Positions 15,216 to 23,616 are shown, numbered from the stretch's first letter. The stretch is 24,680 nucleotides of DNA from Clostridia bacterium (GCA_900766895.1 CAAFXF010000053.1:1-24680); one strand, 5' to 3'. Program-made: numbers and translations. The notes: generated from the sequence alone by a model not told the origin.

Positions 15216-16097
15216 ATGATAAAAGGAAAAATTATTAAAGGTATCGGTGGATTTTACTATGTTGATACCGAAAACGAGGTTTATGAATGTAAGGCAAGAG
15301 GGAATTTCAGAAATCAGAAAATCACTCCGCTTGTCGGCGACAATGTAGAAATATCCGTTAACGATAATTCGGAAAACACTATTGATACAATTTTGCAAAG
15401 AAAAAATGAGCTCGTTAGACCTCCGCTTGCAAATATTGATCAGCTGTTTATCGTTGCGTCATTGGTTGATCCGAAAATCAATACAACAATAATTGATAAC
15501 CTCATTGCTATTGCAGAATACAAAAATATAACTCCTGTTGTTGTAATTACAAAAACCGATTTACAGGACAACGCTGAATTTTACCAAAATATTTACGAAA
15601 AAGCAGGGTATACGGTAATACTTTGCAATAACTCCGAAAATTCACCTGCATATGCTCAAATCCACACAATGATGACAGGCAAGTGTTCTGCATTTACAGG
15701 AAACACAGGTGTAGGAAAGTCCACCTTGCTTAACAGATTATTTCCCGAGTTTGATCTTAAAACAGGGGAAACAAGCAAAAAGCTTGGCAGGGGAAAGCAT
15801 ACTACAAGGCATTGCGAGTTATTTAAGATTGACAACGGTTATATTGCAGATACACCCGGATTTTCTTCCTTGGAATTTGAAAAATGCGAAAGAATCTTAA
15901 AGGAGGATTTACCTTACTGCTTTAAGGAGTTTGAAAAATACTTAGGCTACTGTAAATTTTCCACATGCTCGCATACAAATGACAAGGGCTGTGCGATTGT
16001 TGATGCTGTTAATAATAACGAGATTTCAAAATCAAGACACGAAAGCTACATTTCTATGTACAATGAGGTAAAGAACATAAAGGAATGGGAACTGTAA
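15216..16097 (+). CDS. rsgA: Ribosome small-subunit GTPase RsgA
   Basis: A circularly permuted GTPase (YloQ/CpgA/YjeQ) that checks late 30S assembly. 293 residues. An N-terminal OB fold (about 1-65) comes first. The GTPase motifs follow in permuted order: G4 TKTDL, then G1 GNTGVGKST, then G3 DTPGFSS. The C-terminal zinc knuckle CKFSTCSHTNDKGC supplies three Cys and one His. GAAAGGA precedes the ATG. In Bacillus the next gene is rpe and then thiN; here the frame runs straight into thiN with no rpe. Assignment is firm. Confidence 0.95.
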   Translation: MIKGKIIKGIGGFYYVDTENEVYECKARGNFRNQKITPLVGDNVEISVNDNSENTIDTILQRKNELVRPPLANIDQLFIVASLVDPKINTTIIDNLIAIAEYKNITPVVVITKTDLQDNAEFYQNIYEKAGYTVILCNNSENSPAYAQIHTMMTGKCSAFTGNTGVGKSTLLNRLFPEFDLKTGETSKKLGRGKHTTRHCELFKIDNGYIADTPGFSSLEFEKCERILKEDLPYCFKEFEKYLGYCKFSTCSHTNDKGCAIVDAVNNNEISKSRHESYISMYNEVKNIKEWEL

Positions 16098-16729
16098 AAA
16101 AGATGTGCACAATCATTTCGGGAGCGCCTGACAATGATTTGCAATACTTAAAGGAAAACATTAACAGAAAATCATTTATTATTTGTGCCGATTCAGGATA
16201 TAAATCCTGCATTAACGCCGGATTCACACCAAATTTGATTATAGGTGATTTTGATTCATCATCAAAGCCAAACATTGATTGTGAAATTATCACATTAAAT
16301 CCTGAAAAAGCATATACAGACACCTTTCATTGTGTTATTGAGGCTGTTGAAAGAGGCTACAAAAGTATTCAAATCTTTTGTGCAATCGGCTCCCGCCTTG
16401 ACCATACGTATTCAAATATTCTTTGTCTTGAATATTGTAGGAAAAATAATGTTAAATGCTATATTCAAAACAGAGAAAACAGGCTTTCTTTGATTGAAGA
16501 AAGGGCTGTAATTAACAAGGATTACAAAGGCTTTTCACTGTTTGCCTTTTTACACAGCTGTAAGGGTGTAAAAATTAAGGGCGCTTATTATACGGCGGGC
16601 TTTTATGACAGGGAAAGTCTTGATATAAACCTTGATGATCAGTTTGCGCAAAGTAACTTTGTAAATTCGGATTATGCAGAGGTTACACTTGAAAGCGGAG
16701 TTTTACTTTTAATTGAAAGTAACGATTAA
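16085..16729 (+). CDS. thiN: Thiamine pyrophosphokinase
   Basis: Transfers pyrophosphate from ATP to thiamine, giving thiamine diphosphate. About 208-214 residues. The N-terminal domain has CADSGY and LIIGDFDSS with its metal-binding Asp pair. The strand motif AYTDTFH and the GSRLDHTYSNI segment match the family, although the usual DKDxTD run is less perfect. The C-terminal beta-sandwich domain follows. The start is uncertain: ATG at 16085 overlaps rsgA but has its AGGA too close, whereas ATG at 16103 begins MCTIISG and lacks a good ribosome site. Synteny (rsgA-thiN-spoVM) supports the call. Confidence 0.88.
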   Translation: MGTVKKMCTIISGAPDNDLQYLKENINRKSFIICADSGYKSCINAGFTPNLIIGDFDSSSKPNIDCEIITLNPEKAYTDTFHCVIEAVERGYKSIQIFCAIGSRLDHTYSNILCLEYCRKNNVKCYIQNRENRLSLIEERAVINKDYKGFSLFAFLHSCKGVKIKGAYYTAGFYDRESLDINLDDQFAQSNFVNSDYAEVTLESGVLLLIESND

Positions 16730-16780
16730 TTAGTTTTTACATATATTGTAGTAAGCACAGATAATTCGGGGGTGTTTGCT

Positions 16781-16927
16781 ATGAATAAAATGTGTAAAAG
16801 GGATTTTTTGTGGATTGCATTTGGCTGTGGCTGTGTTTTAGCATGCTGTCTGCCAACAATATGGATTACAAGAATTCTTGCTATAGCTGTAATTATCCTC
16901 GGAATACTAATCTGTTGCAGAAAGTAG
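16781..16927 (+). CDS. 48-residue Cys-rich hydrophobic peptide
   Basis: Not recognised. An ATG at 16781 follows GGGGGTG (16768-16774) and opens a 48-codon frame ending in TAG at 16925-16927. The basic N-terminus (MNKMCKRD) precedes two hydrophobic stretches (about 9-24 and 27-45) separated by a TR turn, and the end is CCRK. There are seven Cys: one at residue 5, four at 16-23 (pattern CGCVLACC) and a CC pair at 45-46. It is too regular in ribosome site, hydrophobicity and position, 7 bases before spoVM, to dismiss. A membrane peptide, perhaps of the forespore, is a guess from its neighbour. Confidence 0.65.
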   Translation: MNKMCKRDFLWIAFGCGCVLACCLPTIWITRILAIAVIILGILICCRK

Positions 16928-16934
16928 GGGGATT

Positions 16935-17024
16935 ATGAAGGTTATACTTATTAAAAGTCCAAAAATTTTAGCACCGATATTAAGAGGTATATTCAAGGTT
17001 AAAAAGGTAAATTATGACGATTAA
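16935..17024 (+). CDS. spoVM: Stage V sporulation protein M (SpoVM)
   Basis: A 29-residue amphipathic peptide, MKVILIKSPKILAPILRGIF followed by a basic and then acidic tail. It aligns without gaps to Bacillus SpoVM over the first 20 residues, sharing Lys2, Ile6, Lys7, Pro9, Lys10, Leu12, Ile15 and Arg17. In Bacillus this helix senses the convex forespore membrane and anchors SpoIVA to start coat assembly. The place right after thiN is the same as in Bacillus. AGGGGGAT lies just before the ATG, and a terminator follows. Pro14 in place of Gly is odd for a helix. The assignment rests on both sequence and synteny. Confidence 0.85.
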   Translation: MKVILIKSPKILAPILRGIFKVKKVNYDD

Positions 17025-17029
17025 ACGGT

Positions 17030-17063
17030 AAAAAAGACATTCATTAATTTGGATGTCTTTTTA
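17030..17063 (+). terminator. Terminator after spoVM
   Basis: AAAAAGACATTC (17031-17042) pairs with GGATGTCTTTTT (17051-17062), loop ATTAATTT, with one T-G wobble. The T run is part of the stem and the A run makes it work in both directions. Confidence 0.85.
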
Positions 17064-17066
17064 CTA

Positions 17067-17095
17067 TTGAAATTTATTTATATTTATATTATAAT
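17067..17095 (+). promoter_or_regulatory. Promoter of lon-engB-lysA
   Basis: TTGAAA (17067-17072) and TATAAT (17090-17095) are 17 bases apart, starting 4 bases after the spoVM terminator. I see no CIRCE or CtsR-type operator here, so heat-shock control is not evident. Confidence 0.8.
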
Positions 17096-17126
17096 AATAG
17101 AAATTTGTTTAGGATAGTTAAGTAGA

Positions 17127-19529
17127 ATGGAAAATTATATTGATTTGAACAATTTTGAGGATATTCCCGTTGTTCCGTTAAGAGGACTTGTTGTTTATCC
17201 GAATATGAATCTGCACTTTGATGTGGGCAGAATAAAGAGTGTGGCTGCTTTGAATCTTGCTATGGAAACAAATCAGCTTATTTTCCTTGTGTCACAAATT
17301 GATTCAAGTGTTGAGGATCCAACCGAAAAGGATGTATTTGATGTCGGAGTCATTTGCAAAATAAAGCAGATGATAAAAATTCCCAATTCATCAAATCTTC
17401 GTGTAATAGTTGAAGGCATTGCCAGAGCAAGCATAGTTACAATGTATTATGACGATAATCATTATAATGCTGTTGTTGACAGAGCCCCTGAATTTTTTCC
17501 TCAACCAAATGCGGAAAACACGGCATACATACGTTGCGTAAAAAAAGAATATGAAAAGTATGCTTCAATGTTCAAAAAAATCTCAAACGAGGTTGTTGCC
17601 AAAATTGTTTGCTGTGAAAATATGGACGAGCTAACAGACTATATTTGTGAAAACAGCTTTTTCTCTTTTTCCGATAAACAAATGCTTTTGGAGGAATTTG
17701 ATCCTGAAAAGCGTACAAAAAGCCTTTTAACTTTGCTGCGAAAGGAAACAACTTCTCTCGAAATTGAAGCGGAAATTCACGACAGGCTTCAAAAGGAAAT
17801 AGATAAAAGCCAAAGAGAGTATTATCTTCGTGAGGAAATGAAGGTAATTTCCGACGAGCTTGGTGAGGGTGATTCTCCTCTTCAGGAGGCCGACGAATAT
17901 AGAGCAAAAATAAATGCTATGCTTTGTTCCGAAGAAATAAAGGATAAGCTTTTCAAGGAATGTGATAAGCTTATGAAAATGCCGTCAGGCTCTCATGAGG
18001 GAACGGTTGTAAGATCATACCTTGACAAATGCCTTGAAATTCCTTTTGGCAAGTATACAAAGGACAGAATCAGCCTTGAAAAATCAAGAAAAATTCTTGA
18101 TGCCGATCATTACGGTCTTGATAAGGTTAAGGAAAGAATTGTGGAGTCGCTTGCGGTTCTTAAAAGAAACCCACAGTTTAACGGTCAAATTATCTGTCTT
18201 TACGGTCCGCCGGGCGTGGGTAAAACAAGCATCGTTAAATCACTTGCAAAATCCATGAACAGAAAATATGTACGAATTGCTCTTGGAGGAGTACACGATG
18301 AGGCTGAAATAAGAGGCCACAGAAAAACATATATCGGCTCAATGGCAGGTAGAATTGTTGAAGCAATAATTAGCGCCGGAACAATGAATCCTATAATTTT
18401 ACTTGATGAAATTGATAAGGTAGACTCTGACTATAAGGGAGATCCGTCATCGGCATTACTTGAGGCTCTTGATCCCGAGCAGAACAATTCCTTCAACGAC
18501 CATTACATCGATTTTCCTATTGATTTGAGCAAGGTTTTGTTTATAACAACTGCAAATGATGTATCAACCATTTCTGCACCTTTGTATGACAGAATGGAGG
18601 TAATTGAGCTTAATTCCTACACTGTAGAAGAAAAGTTCAATATTGCAAAAAAGCATCTTGTAAAAAAAGCAATGAAAAAGCACAGCCTTACCAGCAGAGA
18701 ATTCAAAATAAGCGATGATGCAGTTTACAAAATAATTGAATGTTATACAAGGGAGGCAGGCGTAAGAGGTCTTGAAAAGAATATCGCAGCTCTTTGTCGC
18801 AAGGCTTCCGTTGCTCTTGAAAACGGTGAAAAAAGCTTTAAGGTAACCGCAGACAATCTTTCGGATTATCTCGGAGTCGAAAAATATTCAAAAGATGAAA
18901 TTCCCAAGGAAAACTTGGTCGGAGTTGTCAACGGACTTGCATGGACCTCGGTCGGAGGTACTATCCTTCCGATTGAGATTTCAGCACTTGACGGTACGGG
19001 TAAAATTGAACTTACCGGTAATCTCGGAGATGTGATGAAGGAAAGTGCAAAGACGGCTGTCAGCTATATCAGAAGTCAGGCTTCAAAATATGATATTGCC
19101 GAGGATTTCTATAAAACAAAGGATATACATATTCACGCCCCGGAGGCTGCTGTTCCAAAGGACGGCCCGTCTGCCGGATTAGCTATAACAACTGCGTTAG
19201 TGAGCGAGCTTACAGGTATACCGATAAAACGCAATGTAGCAATGACAGGCGAAATATCACTAAAGGGCAGAGCGCTTGCTATCGGTGGATTAAAGGAAAA
19301 ATCCATGGCGGCATACAAGGCAGGATGTGACACAGTTATAATTCCAAAGGATAACTTCAAGGATTTGGCCGAAATCAGCGATGAGGTTAAAACTTCGGTA
19401 CGGTTTATACCTGTTTCATCCTTTGATGATGTTGTCAAACAGGCACTTGAATATATACCAAAGAAAACCAACAAACAAAATATAATTATTAACCGTGATG
19501 ATGCCGCATCATCAGTCGTAACACAATAG
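17127..19529 (+). CDS. lon: ATP-dependent protease Lon
   Basis: A cytosolic AAA+ serine protease for misfolded and regulatory proteins, 800 residues. The N-terminal substrate-binding domain (about 10-205) has VVPLRGLVVYPNM. A coiled linker follows, then the AAA module with Walker A GPPGVGKT (360-367), Walker B ILLDEIDK (about 424-429), and the protease domain with PKDGPSAG (Ser 682) and GGLKEK (Lys 723) forming the Ser-Lys dyad. The ribosome site is weak: AGGA 12 bases before the ATG. lon-engB is the order seen in Bacillus (lonA-ysxC). Lon rather than LonB, as there is no membrane segment. Confidence 0.96.
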   Translation: MENYIDLNNFEDIPVVPLRGLVVYPNMNLHFDVGRIKSVAALNLAMETNQLIFLVSQIDSSVEDPTEKDVFDVGVICKIKQMIKIPNSSNLRVIVEGIARASIVTMYYDDNHYNAVVDRAPEFFPQPNAENTAYIRCVKKEYEKYASMFKKISNEVVAKIVCCENMDELTDYICENSFFSFSDKQMLLEEFDPEKRTKSLLTLLRKETTSLEIEAEIHDRLQKEIDKSQREYYLREEMKVISDELGEGDSPLQEADEYRAKINAMLCSEEIKDKLFKECDKLMKMPSGSHEGTVVRSYLDKCLEIPFGKYTKDRISLEKSRKILDADHYGLDKVKERIVESLAVLKRNPQFNGQIICLYGPPGVGKTSIVKSLAKSMNRKYVRIALGGVHDEAEIRGHRKTYIGSMAGRIVEAIISAGTMNPIILLDEIDKVDSDYKGDPSSALLEALDPEQNNSFNDHYIDFPIDLSKVLFITTANDVSTISAPLYDRMEVIELNSYTVEEKFNIAKKHLVKKAMKKHSLTSREFKISDDAVYKIIECYTREAGVRGLEKNIAALCRKASVALENGEKSFKVTADNLSDYLGVEKYSKDEIPKENLVGVVNGLAWTSVGGTILPIEISALDGTGKIELTGNLGDVMKESAKTAVSYIRSQASKYDIAEDFYKTKDIHIHAPEAAVPKDGPSAGLAITTALVSELTGIPIKRNVAMTGEISLKGRALAIGGLKEKSMAAYKAGCDTVIIPKDNFKDLAEISDEVKTSVRFIPVSSFDDVVKQALEYIPKKTNKQNIIINRDDAASSVVTQ

Positions 19530-19531
19530 AT

Positions 19532-20116
19532 ATGAATTATAACAAAGCAGAATTTGAAAAAGCATTTGGAATATCAAGCCAGCTTCCGCCAAGCGCAGTG
19601 CCCGAAATAGCGTTTTCAGGCAGGTCAAATGTTGGCAAAAGCTCGTTATTAAACAAGCTTTTTAACCGAAAATCATTGGCAAGAGTCAGCTCTGTTCCGG
19701 GTAAAACAATTACAATAAATTTTTACAATGTTGATGATTGTAAATTTGTAGATTTACCGGGATACGGCTATGCAAAGCTAAGCAAAACCGAGCGCGACAG
19801 ATTCGGTGAGCTTATGGAGGGTTATTTCCAAAGCGGAAGAAATATAAAGCTCGTTGTGCAGCTTGTCGATATGCGACACAAGCCGTCACAGGATGACTTT
19901 GGAATGATAGACTTTATGCAACAGATGAACATTCCGTTTATCATTGCCTGCACAAAGGCGGACAAGCTTAAGGTCAAGGAATTCAAAAAAAGAGAACAGG
20001 AAATTAAGCAGGAGCTTAATATGGTTGATGAAAGCTTAATTGTTCCTTTTTCTTCACAAACAGGTCTTGGACTTGATAATATAAAAATGTTAATTGAAAA
20101 ATCGCTTGAAAATTAA
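19532..20116 (+). CDS. engB: Ribosome biogenesis GTPase EngB/YsxC
   Basis: A TRAFAC GTPase needed for 50S assembly in Bacillus relatives. 194 residues. G1 GRSNVGKSS, a G2-region Thr in PGKTITINFY, G3 DLPGYGYAK, G4 TKADK and G5-like FSSQTG are all present. The start is 2 bases after the lon stop with no Shine-Dalgarno sequence, so translation probably depends on ribosomes leaving lon. Its partner gene order matches Bacillus. Assignment is firm. Confidence 0.95.
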   Translation: MNYNKAEFEKAFGISSQLPPSAVPEIAFSGRSNVGKSSLLNKLFNRKSLARVSSVPGKTITINFYNVDDCKFVDLPGYGYAKLSKTERDRFGELMEGYFQSGRNIKLVVQLVDMRHKPSQDDFGMIDFMQQMNIPFIIACTKADKLKVKEFKKREQEIKQELNMVDESLIVPFSSQTGLGLDNIKMLIEKSLEN

Positions 20117-20138
20117 GCGAACAGAGGAGGATATACTA

Positions 20139-21413
20139 ATGAGCAAGACACCGTTTTTATCATTAGAAAAAGCACAGGAAATAATTAAGGATTATCCAAC
20201 ACCTTTTCATATTTACGATGAAAAGGGAATAAGAGATAATGTTAAAGCTCTTAAGTATGCATTTTCATGGAACGAGGGGTACAAGGAATATTTTGCGGTT
20301 AAGGCTACTCCAAATCCGTTTCTTATCAAAATATTACAGGAATACGGATGTGGCTGTGACTGTTCATCAAAAACCGAATTGATGATGGCTAAAACCTTGG
20401 GTGCTACAGGTGATGACATTATGTTCTCATCAAACGACACACCTATTGAGGAATTTAAGTATTGTAACGATTTGGGCGGTATTATTAACCTCGATGACAT
20501 TACTCATATCAATGCCGTTGAAAAGGCTTGCGGAAAATTGCCAAAGAAAATGAGCTGTCGTTACAATCCGGGCGGTGTATTCAAAATCAGCAATGATATT
20601 ATGGACAATCCCGGTGATGCAAAGTACGGTATGACCACAGAGCAAATCTTTGAGGCATTTAAGATTATGAAGGAAAAGGGAGTTGAGGAATTCGGTATTC
20701 ACGCATTTCTCGCTTCAAACACTGTAACCAACGAATACTATCCAATGCTTGCAAAGGTACTTTTTGAGCTTGCTGTGGAGCTTAAGGAAAAGGTTGGAGT
20801 GCATATAGGCTTCATCAATCTTTCAGGCGGTGTCGGTATTCCATACAGACCGGATCAAACTCCAAACGACATTATGGCTATCGGCGAGGGTGTTCATAAG
20901 GTATTTGATGAGGTGCTTGTGCCTGCCGGTATGGGAGATGTTAAGCTTTGCACAGAGCTCGGCAGATTTATGATGGGTCCGTACGGAGGCCTTGTTACAA
21001 CTGCTATCAACGAAAAGCACACTCATAAGGAATATATCGGTGTTGATGCCTGTGCAGTAAACCTTATGCGTCCTGCAATTTACGGGGCATATCATCACAT
21101 TACTGTTCTCGGCAAGGAAAATGAAGAATGTAATATAAAGTATGACGTTACCGGCTCATTGTGTGAAAACTGTGATAAGTTTGCAATAGACAGAATGCTT
21201 CCTGAAATCGATATGGGTGATATACTGTTTATTCATGATACAGGTGCTCACGGCTTTTCCATGGGATATAACTACAACGGCAAGCTTAAGAGCGCAGAGA
21301 TTCTTCTTAAGGAAGACGGCTCTTATCAGCTTATCAGAAGAGCTGAAACTCCAAAGGATTACTTTGCTACCTTTGATTGCTTTGACTTTTATAACGACTT
21401 AATTACGGAATAA
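20139..21413 (+). CDS. lysA: Diaminopimelate decarboxylase-type enzyme
   Basis: A PLP-dependent fold-type III decarboxylase of 424 residues, probably converting meso-diaminopimelate to lysine and CO2. The PLP Lys lies in EYFAVKATPNP near residue 50. NLSGGVGIPY is the glycine-rich phosphate-binding region, TELGRFMMGPYG is the conserved ExGR segment, and CENCDKFA with its Cys is the substrate-contact motif across the dimer. AGAGGAGGAT precedes the ATG at 20139; the frame extending back to 20094 overlaps engB and lacks a site. It is longer and more divergent than classic LysA in places, so a related amino-acid decarboxylase cannot be excluded. A strong terminator follows. Confidence 0.85.
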   Translation: MSKTPFLSLEKAQEIIKDYPTPFHIYDEKGIRDNVKALKYAFSWNEGYKEYFAVKATPNPFLIKILQEYGCGCDCSSKTELMMAKTLGATGDDIMFSSNDTPIEEFKYCNDLGGIINLDDITHINAVEKACGKLPKKMSCRYNPGGVFKISNDIMDNPGDAKYGMTTEQIFEAFKIMKEKGVEEFGIHAFLASNTVTNEYYPMLAKVLFELAVELKEKVGVHIGFINLSGGVGIPYRPDQTPNDIMAIGEGVHKVFDEVLVPAGMGDVKLCTELGRFMMGPYGGLVTTAINEKHTHKEYIGVDACAVNLMRPAIYGAYHHITVLGKENEECNIKYDVTGSLCENCDKFAIDRMLPEIDMGDILFIHDTGAHGFSMGYNYNGKLKSAEILLKEDGSYQLIRRAETPKDYFATFDCFDFYNDLITE

Positions 21414-21418
21414 CTTAT

Positions 21419-21442
21419 AAAAGGGTGATTTTTCACCCTTTT
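21419..21442 (+). terminator. Terminator after lysA
   Basis: AAAAGGGTGA (21419-21428) pairs with TCACCCTTTT (21433-21442) around a TTTT loop, and more T residues follow. The match is perfect. Confidence 0.9.
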
Positions 21443-21453
21443 TAATTTTTTAC

Positions 21454-21482
21454 TTTACTATCACAATTTAATGTGCTAAAAT
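21454..21482 (+). promoter_or_regulatory. Probable promoter of the yerC unit
   Basis: TTTACT (21454-21459) and TAAAAT (21477-21482) are 17 bases apart with extended -10 TG at 21474-21475. A second -10-like TACTAT at 21485-21490 lacks a fitting -35. Confidence 0.55.
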
Positions 21483-21512
21483 GTTACTATACTAAAAGTC
21501 GGAGGCTCGGTT

Positions 21513-21815
21513 ATGAATAACAAGCTACAAAATGAAAATGTTGATTTCTTGTTTAAGGCCATTTTATCACTAAAAACCACAGAGGAATGTTATGATTTTT
21601 TTGAGGATTTGTGCACTGTTCAGGAATTGAAAACCCTAAGCCAGCGTATTGTTGTTGCAAAAATGCTTTCGGAAAAATGTGTGTACACCGATATTGTTGA
21701 ACAAACAGGCGCGTCAACTGCAACAATCAGCAGAGTAAACCGTTCATTGCAATACGGTTGTGACGGCTATGATAAGATTTTTGAAAGAATAGCTAAAGAT
21801 GAAGCAAATGAATAG
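21513..21815 (+). CDS. YerC/YecD family TrpR-related DNA-binding protein
   Basis: A 100-residue member of the TrpR-like YerC/YecD family. Helical throughout, it has a helix-turn-helix in the second half: LSQRIVVAKMLSEKCVYTDI, then the recognition part TGASTATISRVNRSL. The family's ligand and target genes are mostly unknown. GGAGG lies 10 bases before the ATG. It shares an overlapping junction with the downstream methyltransferase, so the two are coupled. Regulation of its own operon is possible but not shown. Confidence 0.9.
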   Translation: MNNKLQNENVDFLFKAILSLKTTEECYDFFEDLCTVQELKTLSQRIVVAKMLSEKCVYTDIVEQTGASTATISRVNRSLQYGCDGYDKIFERIAKDEANE

Positions 21816-22548
21816 TTATTGCGAATTTTCTGCTGTTTACGATGAATTGACACAAAATGTCGATTATCCAAAAAGATTTGAATACATTAATCATTTTTTG
21901 ATTGAGAATAATATTGCAAACGCAACTGTTTTGGATTTAGCCTGCGGAACAGGCTCTATGGGCATTGAGCTCATAAAAAACGGATTTTTTGTTATTGGCA
22001 TAGATTTATCAGAGAATATGCTTGAGATTGCCTCTAATCGTCTTTTAGAGCATGGTGAAAGCTTTTCTTTGCTAAAGGGAAACATGACCGATTTCTGCCT
22101 TGACAAAAGCGTTAAAGCATGTATTTGCAGTCTTGACAGTATAAACCATTTGAACGATATTAATGACGTTGAAAGGACGTTTTGTAACGTTTTTAATTCT
22201 CTCGATGAAAACGGTGTTTTTGTTTTTGACGTAAACACAAGTTATAAGCATAACGAAATTCTTGCAAACAATACCTTTGTATTTGATGAAGAGGATTATT
22301 ATCTTGTCTGGGATAATGAATTTGTCAACGACAAAGTAGTCAGAATACTGCTTGATATGTTTGTTTGGAACGGAAAAGCATATGACAGATACAGCGAAAG
22401 CTTTGAGGAAACTGCATATTCAATTGATGAATTACTTGACGCTTTAAGCAGAGTAGGCTTCTCTGATATTTCCGTTTATGACGAGCTAACACTGAATCCT
22501 CCGAAAGAGGATAGTGAACGATTATATTTTATATGTAAAAAGGTGTAA
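21808..22548 (+). CDS. Class I SAM-dependent methyltransferase
   Basis: A 246-residue soluble methyltransferase of unknown substrate. Motif I, VLDLACGTGSMGIEL, binds SAM; GIDLSENML is motif II; and a CSLDSINHL stretch marks motif IV. The opening SYCEFSAVYDELTQNVDY resembles a widespread Firmicutes family (FAxVYDxLTxDVDY). The start at 21808 overlaps the yerC end; an ATG three codons upstream (21799) is also possible. It lies two bases upstream of hslO. No feature points to a definite substrate. Confidence 0.85.
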   Translation: MNSYCEFSAVYDELTQNVDYPKRFEYINHFLIENNIANATVLDLACGTGSMGIELIKNGFFVIGIDLSENMLEIASNRLLEHGESFSLLKGNMTDFCLDKSVKACICSLDSINHLNDINDVERTFCNVFNSLDENGVFVFDVNTSYKHNEILANNTFVFDEEDYYLVWDNEFVNDKVVRILLDMFVWNGKAYDRYSESFEETAYSIDELLDALSRVGFSDISVYDELTLNPPKEDSERLYFICKKV

Positions 22549-22550
22549 TA

Positions 22551-23435
22551 ATGGGAAAAATTGTTAGATATATTACAGTAGATGGCTCTGCATTTATTAT
22601 TGCAACCGATTCTACCGATATTGTATACGAGGCAGAGCAAATCCACAAAACCTCTGCAACCGTTACTGCAGCAATGGGCAGAATGATTACCGCTGCATCT
22701 ATGATGGGTGATATGCTCAAAAGCAAGGATGACAGCATTACGGTAAGAATTAACGGTGGCGGTCCCTGCGGTGATATTATTGCAGTGTCGGATTATGAGG
22801 GCAATGCAAGAGCATATGTTCAAAATCCTATTGTTGAAATTCCGCTAAAGCCTAACGGAAAGCTTGATGTATCGAGTGCTGTCGGAACAAACGGACAGCT
22901 TTATGTCATTAAGGACATCGGAATGAAGGAGCCCTACGTCGGTCAGGTACCTATTATAAGCGGTGAAATTGCCGAGGACATAACAAATTATTTTGCTACA
23001 TCAGAGCAAACCCCGTCGGTCTGTGCATTAGGTGTTCTTGTTAATCCCGATTTAACTGTCAAAAGGGCAGGGGGCTTTATAATTCAGCTTTTACCCGGCT
23101 GTCCCGATAGTGTTATAGATATTATCGAAAAGAATATTTCAGAAATTCCTTCTGTTACAAAAAAGCTTGATGACGGTATGACTCCTGACGAAATTGCAAA
23201 GCTTGCCATGTCGGGAATAGAAATCGATAAGCTTGATGAAAGCAAAGCAGAATACAGGTGTAATTGTTCAAAGGAAAAGGTTGAAAATGCTTTGATTTCT
23301 ACCGGAATTGAAGCATTGACCGAAATGGCAAATGATACCAAAAATACAAGGGTAGAATGTCATTTTTGCAACAAGGAATACGAATTTTCACCAAACGATA
23401 TTAAACAGTTAATAGCCGATTCAACGCAAAAATAA
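22551..23435 (+). CDS. hslO: Redox-regulated chaperone Hsp33
   Basis: A cytosolic holdase chaperone that is activated by oxidation and unfolding. 294 residues. The N-terminal domain runs through GPCGDIIAVSDYEGNARAYV. The C-terminal redox switch has the zinc cysteines CNC (about 239-241) and CHFC (about 273-276), the CxC-CxxC pattern of the family. AAAAGGTG precedes the ATG, 2 bases after the methyltransferase stop. No terminator is obvious before the tRNA promoter. Assignment is firm. Confidence 0.95.
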   Translation: MGKIVRYITVDGSAFIIATDSTDIVYEAEQIHKTSATVTAAMGRMITAASMMGDMLKSKDDSITVRINGGGPCGDIIAVSDYEGNARAYVQNPIVEIPLKPNGKLDVSSAVGTNGQLYVIKDIGMKEPYVGQVPIISGEIAEDITNYFATSEQTPSVCALGVLVNPDLTVKRAGGFIIQLLPGCPDSVIDIIEKNISEIPSVTKKLDDGMTPDEIAKLAMSGIEIDKLDESKAEYRCNCSKEKVENALISTGIEALTEMANDTKNTRVECHFCNKEYEFSPNDIKQLIADSTQK

Positions 23436-23461
23436 AAAATATAAAAAATTGAAAAAAAGTA

Positions 23462-23490
23462 TTGACAATTTAGTTAAAATACTGTATAGT
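23462..23490 (+). promoter_or_regulatory. Promoter of the tRNA cluster
   Basis: TTGACA (23462-23467) and TATAGT (23485-23490) are 17 bases apart. An A-rich block just upstream (23431-23458) may be an UP element. The expected start is near 23497, leaving about 18 bases of leader before tRNA-Val. Confidence 0.9.
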
Positions 23491-23514
23491 ATAACACGTT
23501 GCAAGTAGCAATTC

Positions 23515-23590
23515 GGGAGCATAGCTCAGCTGGGAGAGCATCTGCCTTACAAGCAGAGGGTCACAGGTTCGAGCCCTGTTGTTCCCACCA
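23515..23590 (+). tRNA. tRNA-Val (anticodon TAC)
   Basis: A 76-base cloverleaf. The acceptor GGGAGCA pairs with TGTTCCC (one G-T), the anticodon TAC is at 23548-23550, the T-loop is TTCGAGC and CCA is encoded (23588-23590). Confidence 0.97.
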
Positions 23591-23591
23591 C

Positions 23592-23612
23592 ATCCAAGGC
23601 AAAGCCTTGGAT
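23592..23612 (+). repeat. Perfect hairpin between tRNA-Val and tRNA-Asp
   Basis: ATCCAAGGC (23592-23600) and GCCTTGGAT (23604-23612) are a perfect 9-bp inverted repeat with an AAA loop, one base after the Val CCA. No T run follows, so it is not a standard terminator. A processing signal or spacer structure is likely. Confidence 0.7.
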
Positions 23613-23616
23613 AAAT

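Noticed and set aside
16735..16770. Possible sporulation (sigma-E) or vegetative promoter before the 48-residue ORF
   Set aside because: ATATT (16743-16747) and GATAATT (16760-16766) are too close for sigma-E, and TTTACA with GATAAT has 18-base spacing and would start inside the ribosome site.
17572..17907. 111-codon minus-strand frame within lon
   Set aside because: It is a shadow of the well-supported lon gene with no ribosome site or family likeness.
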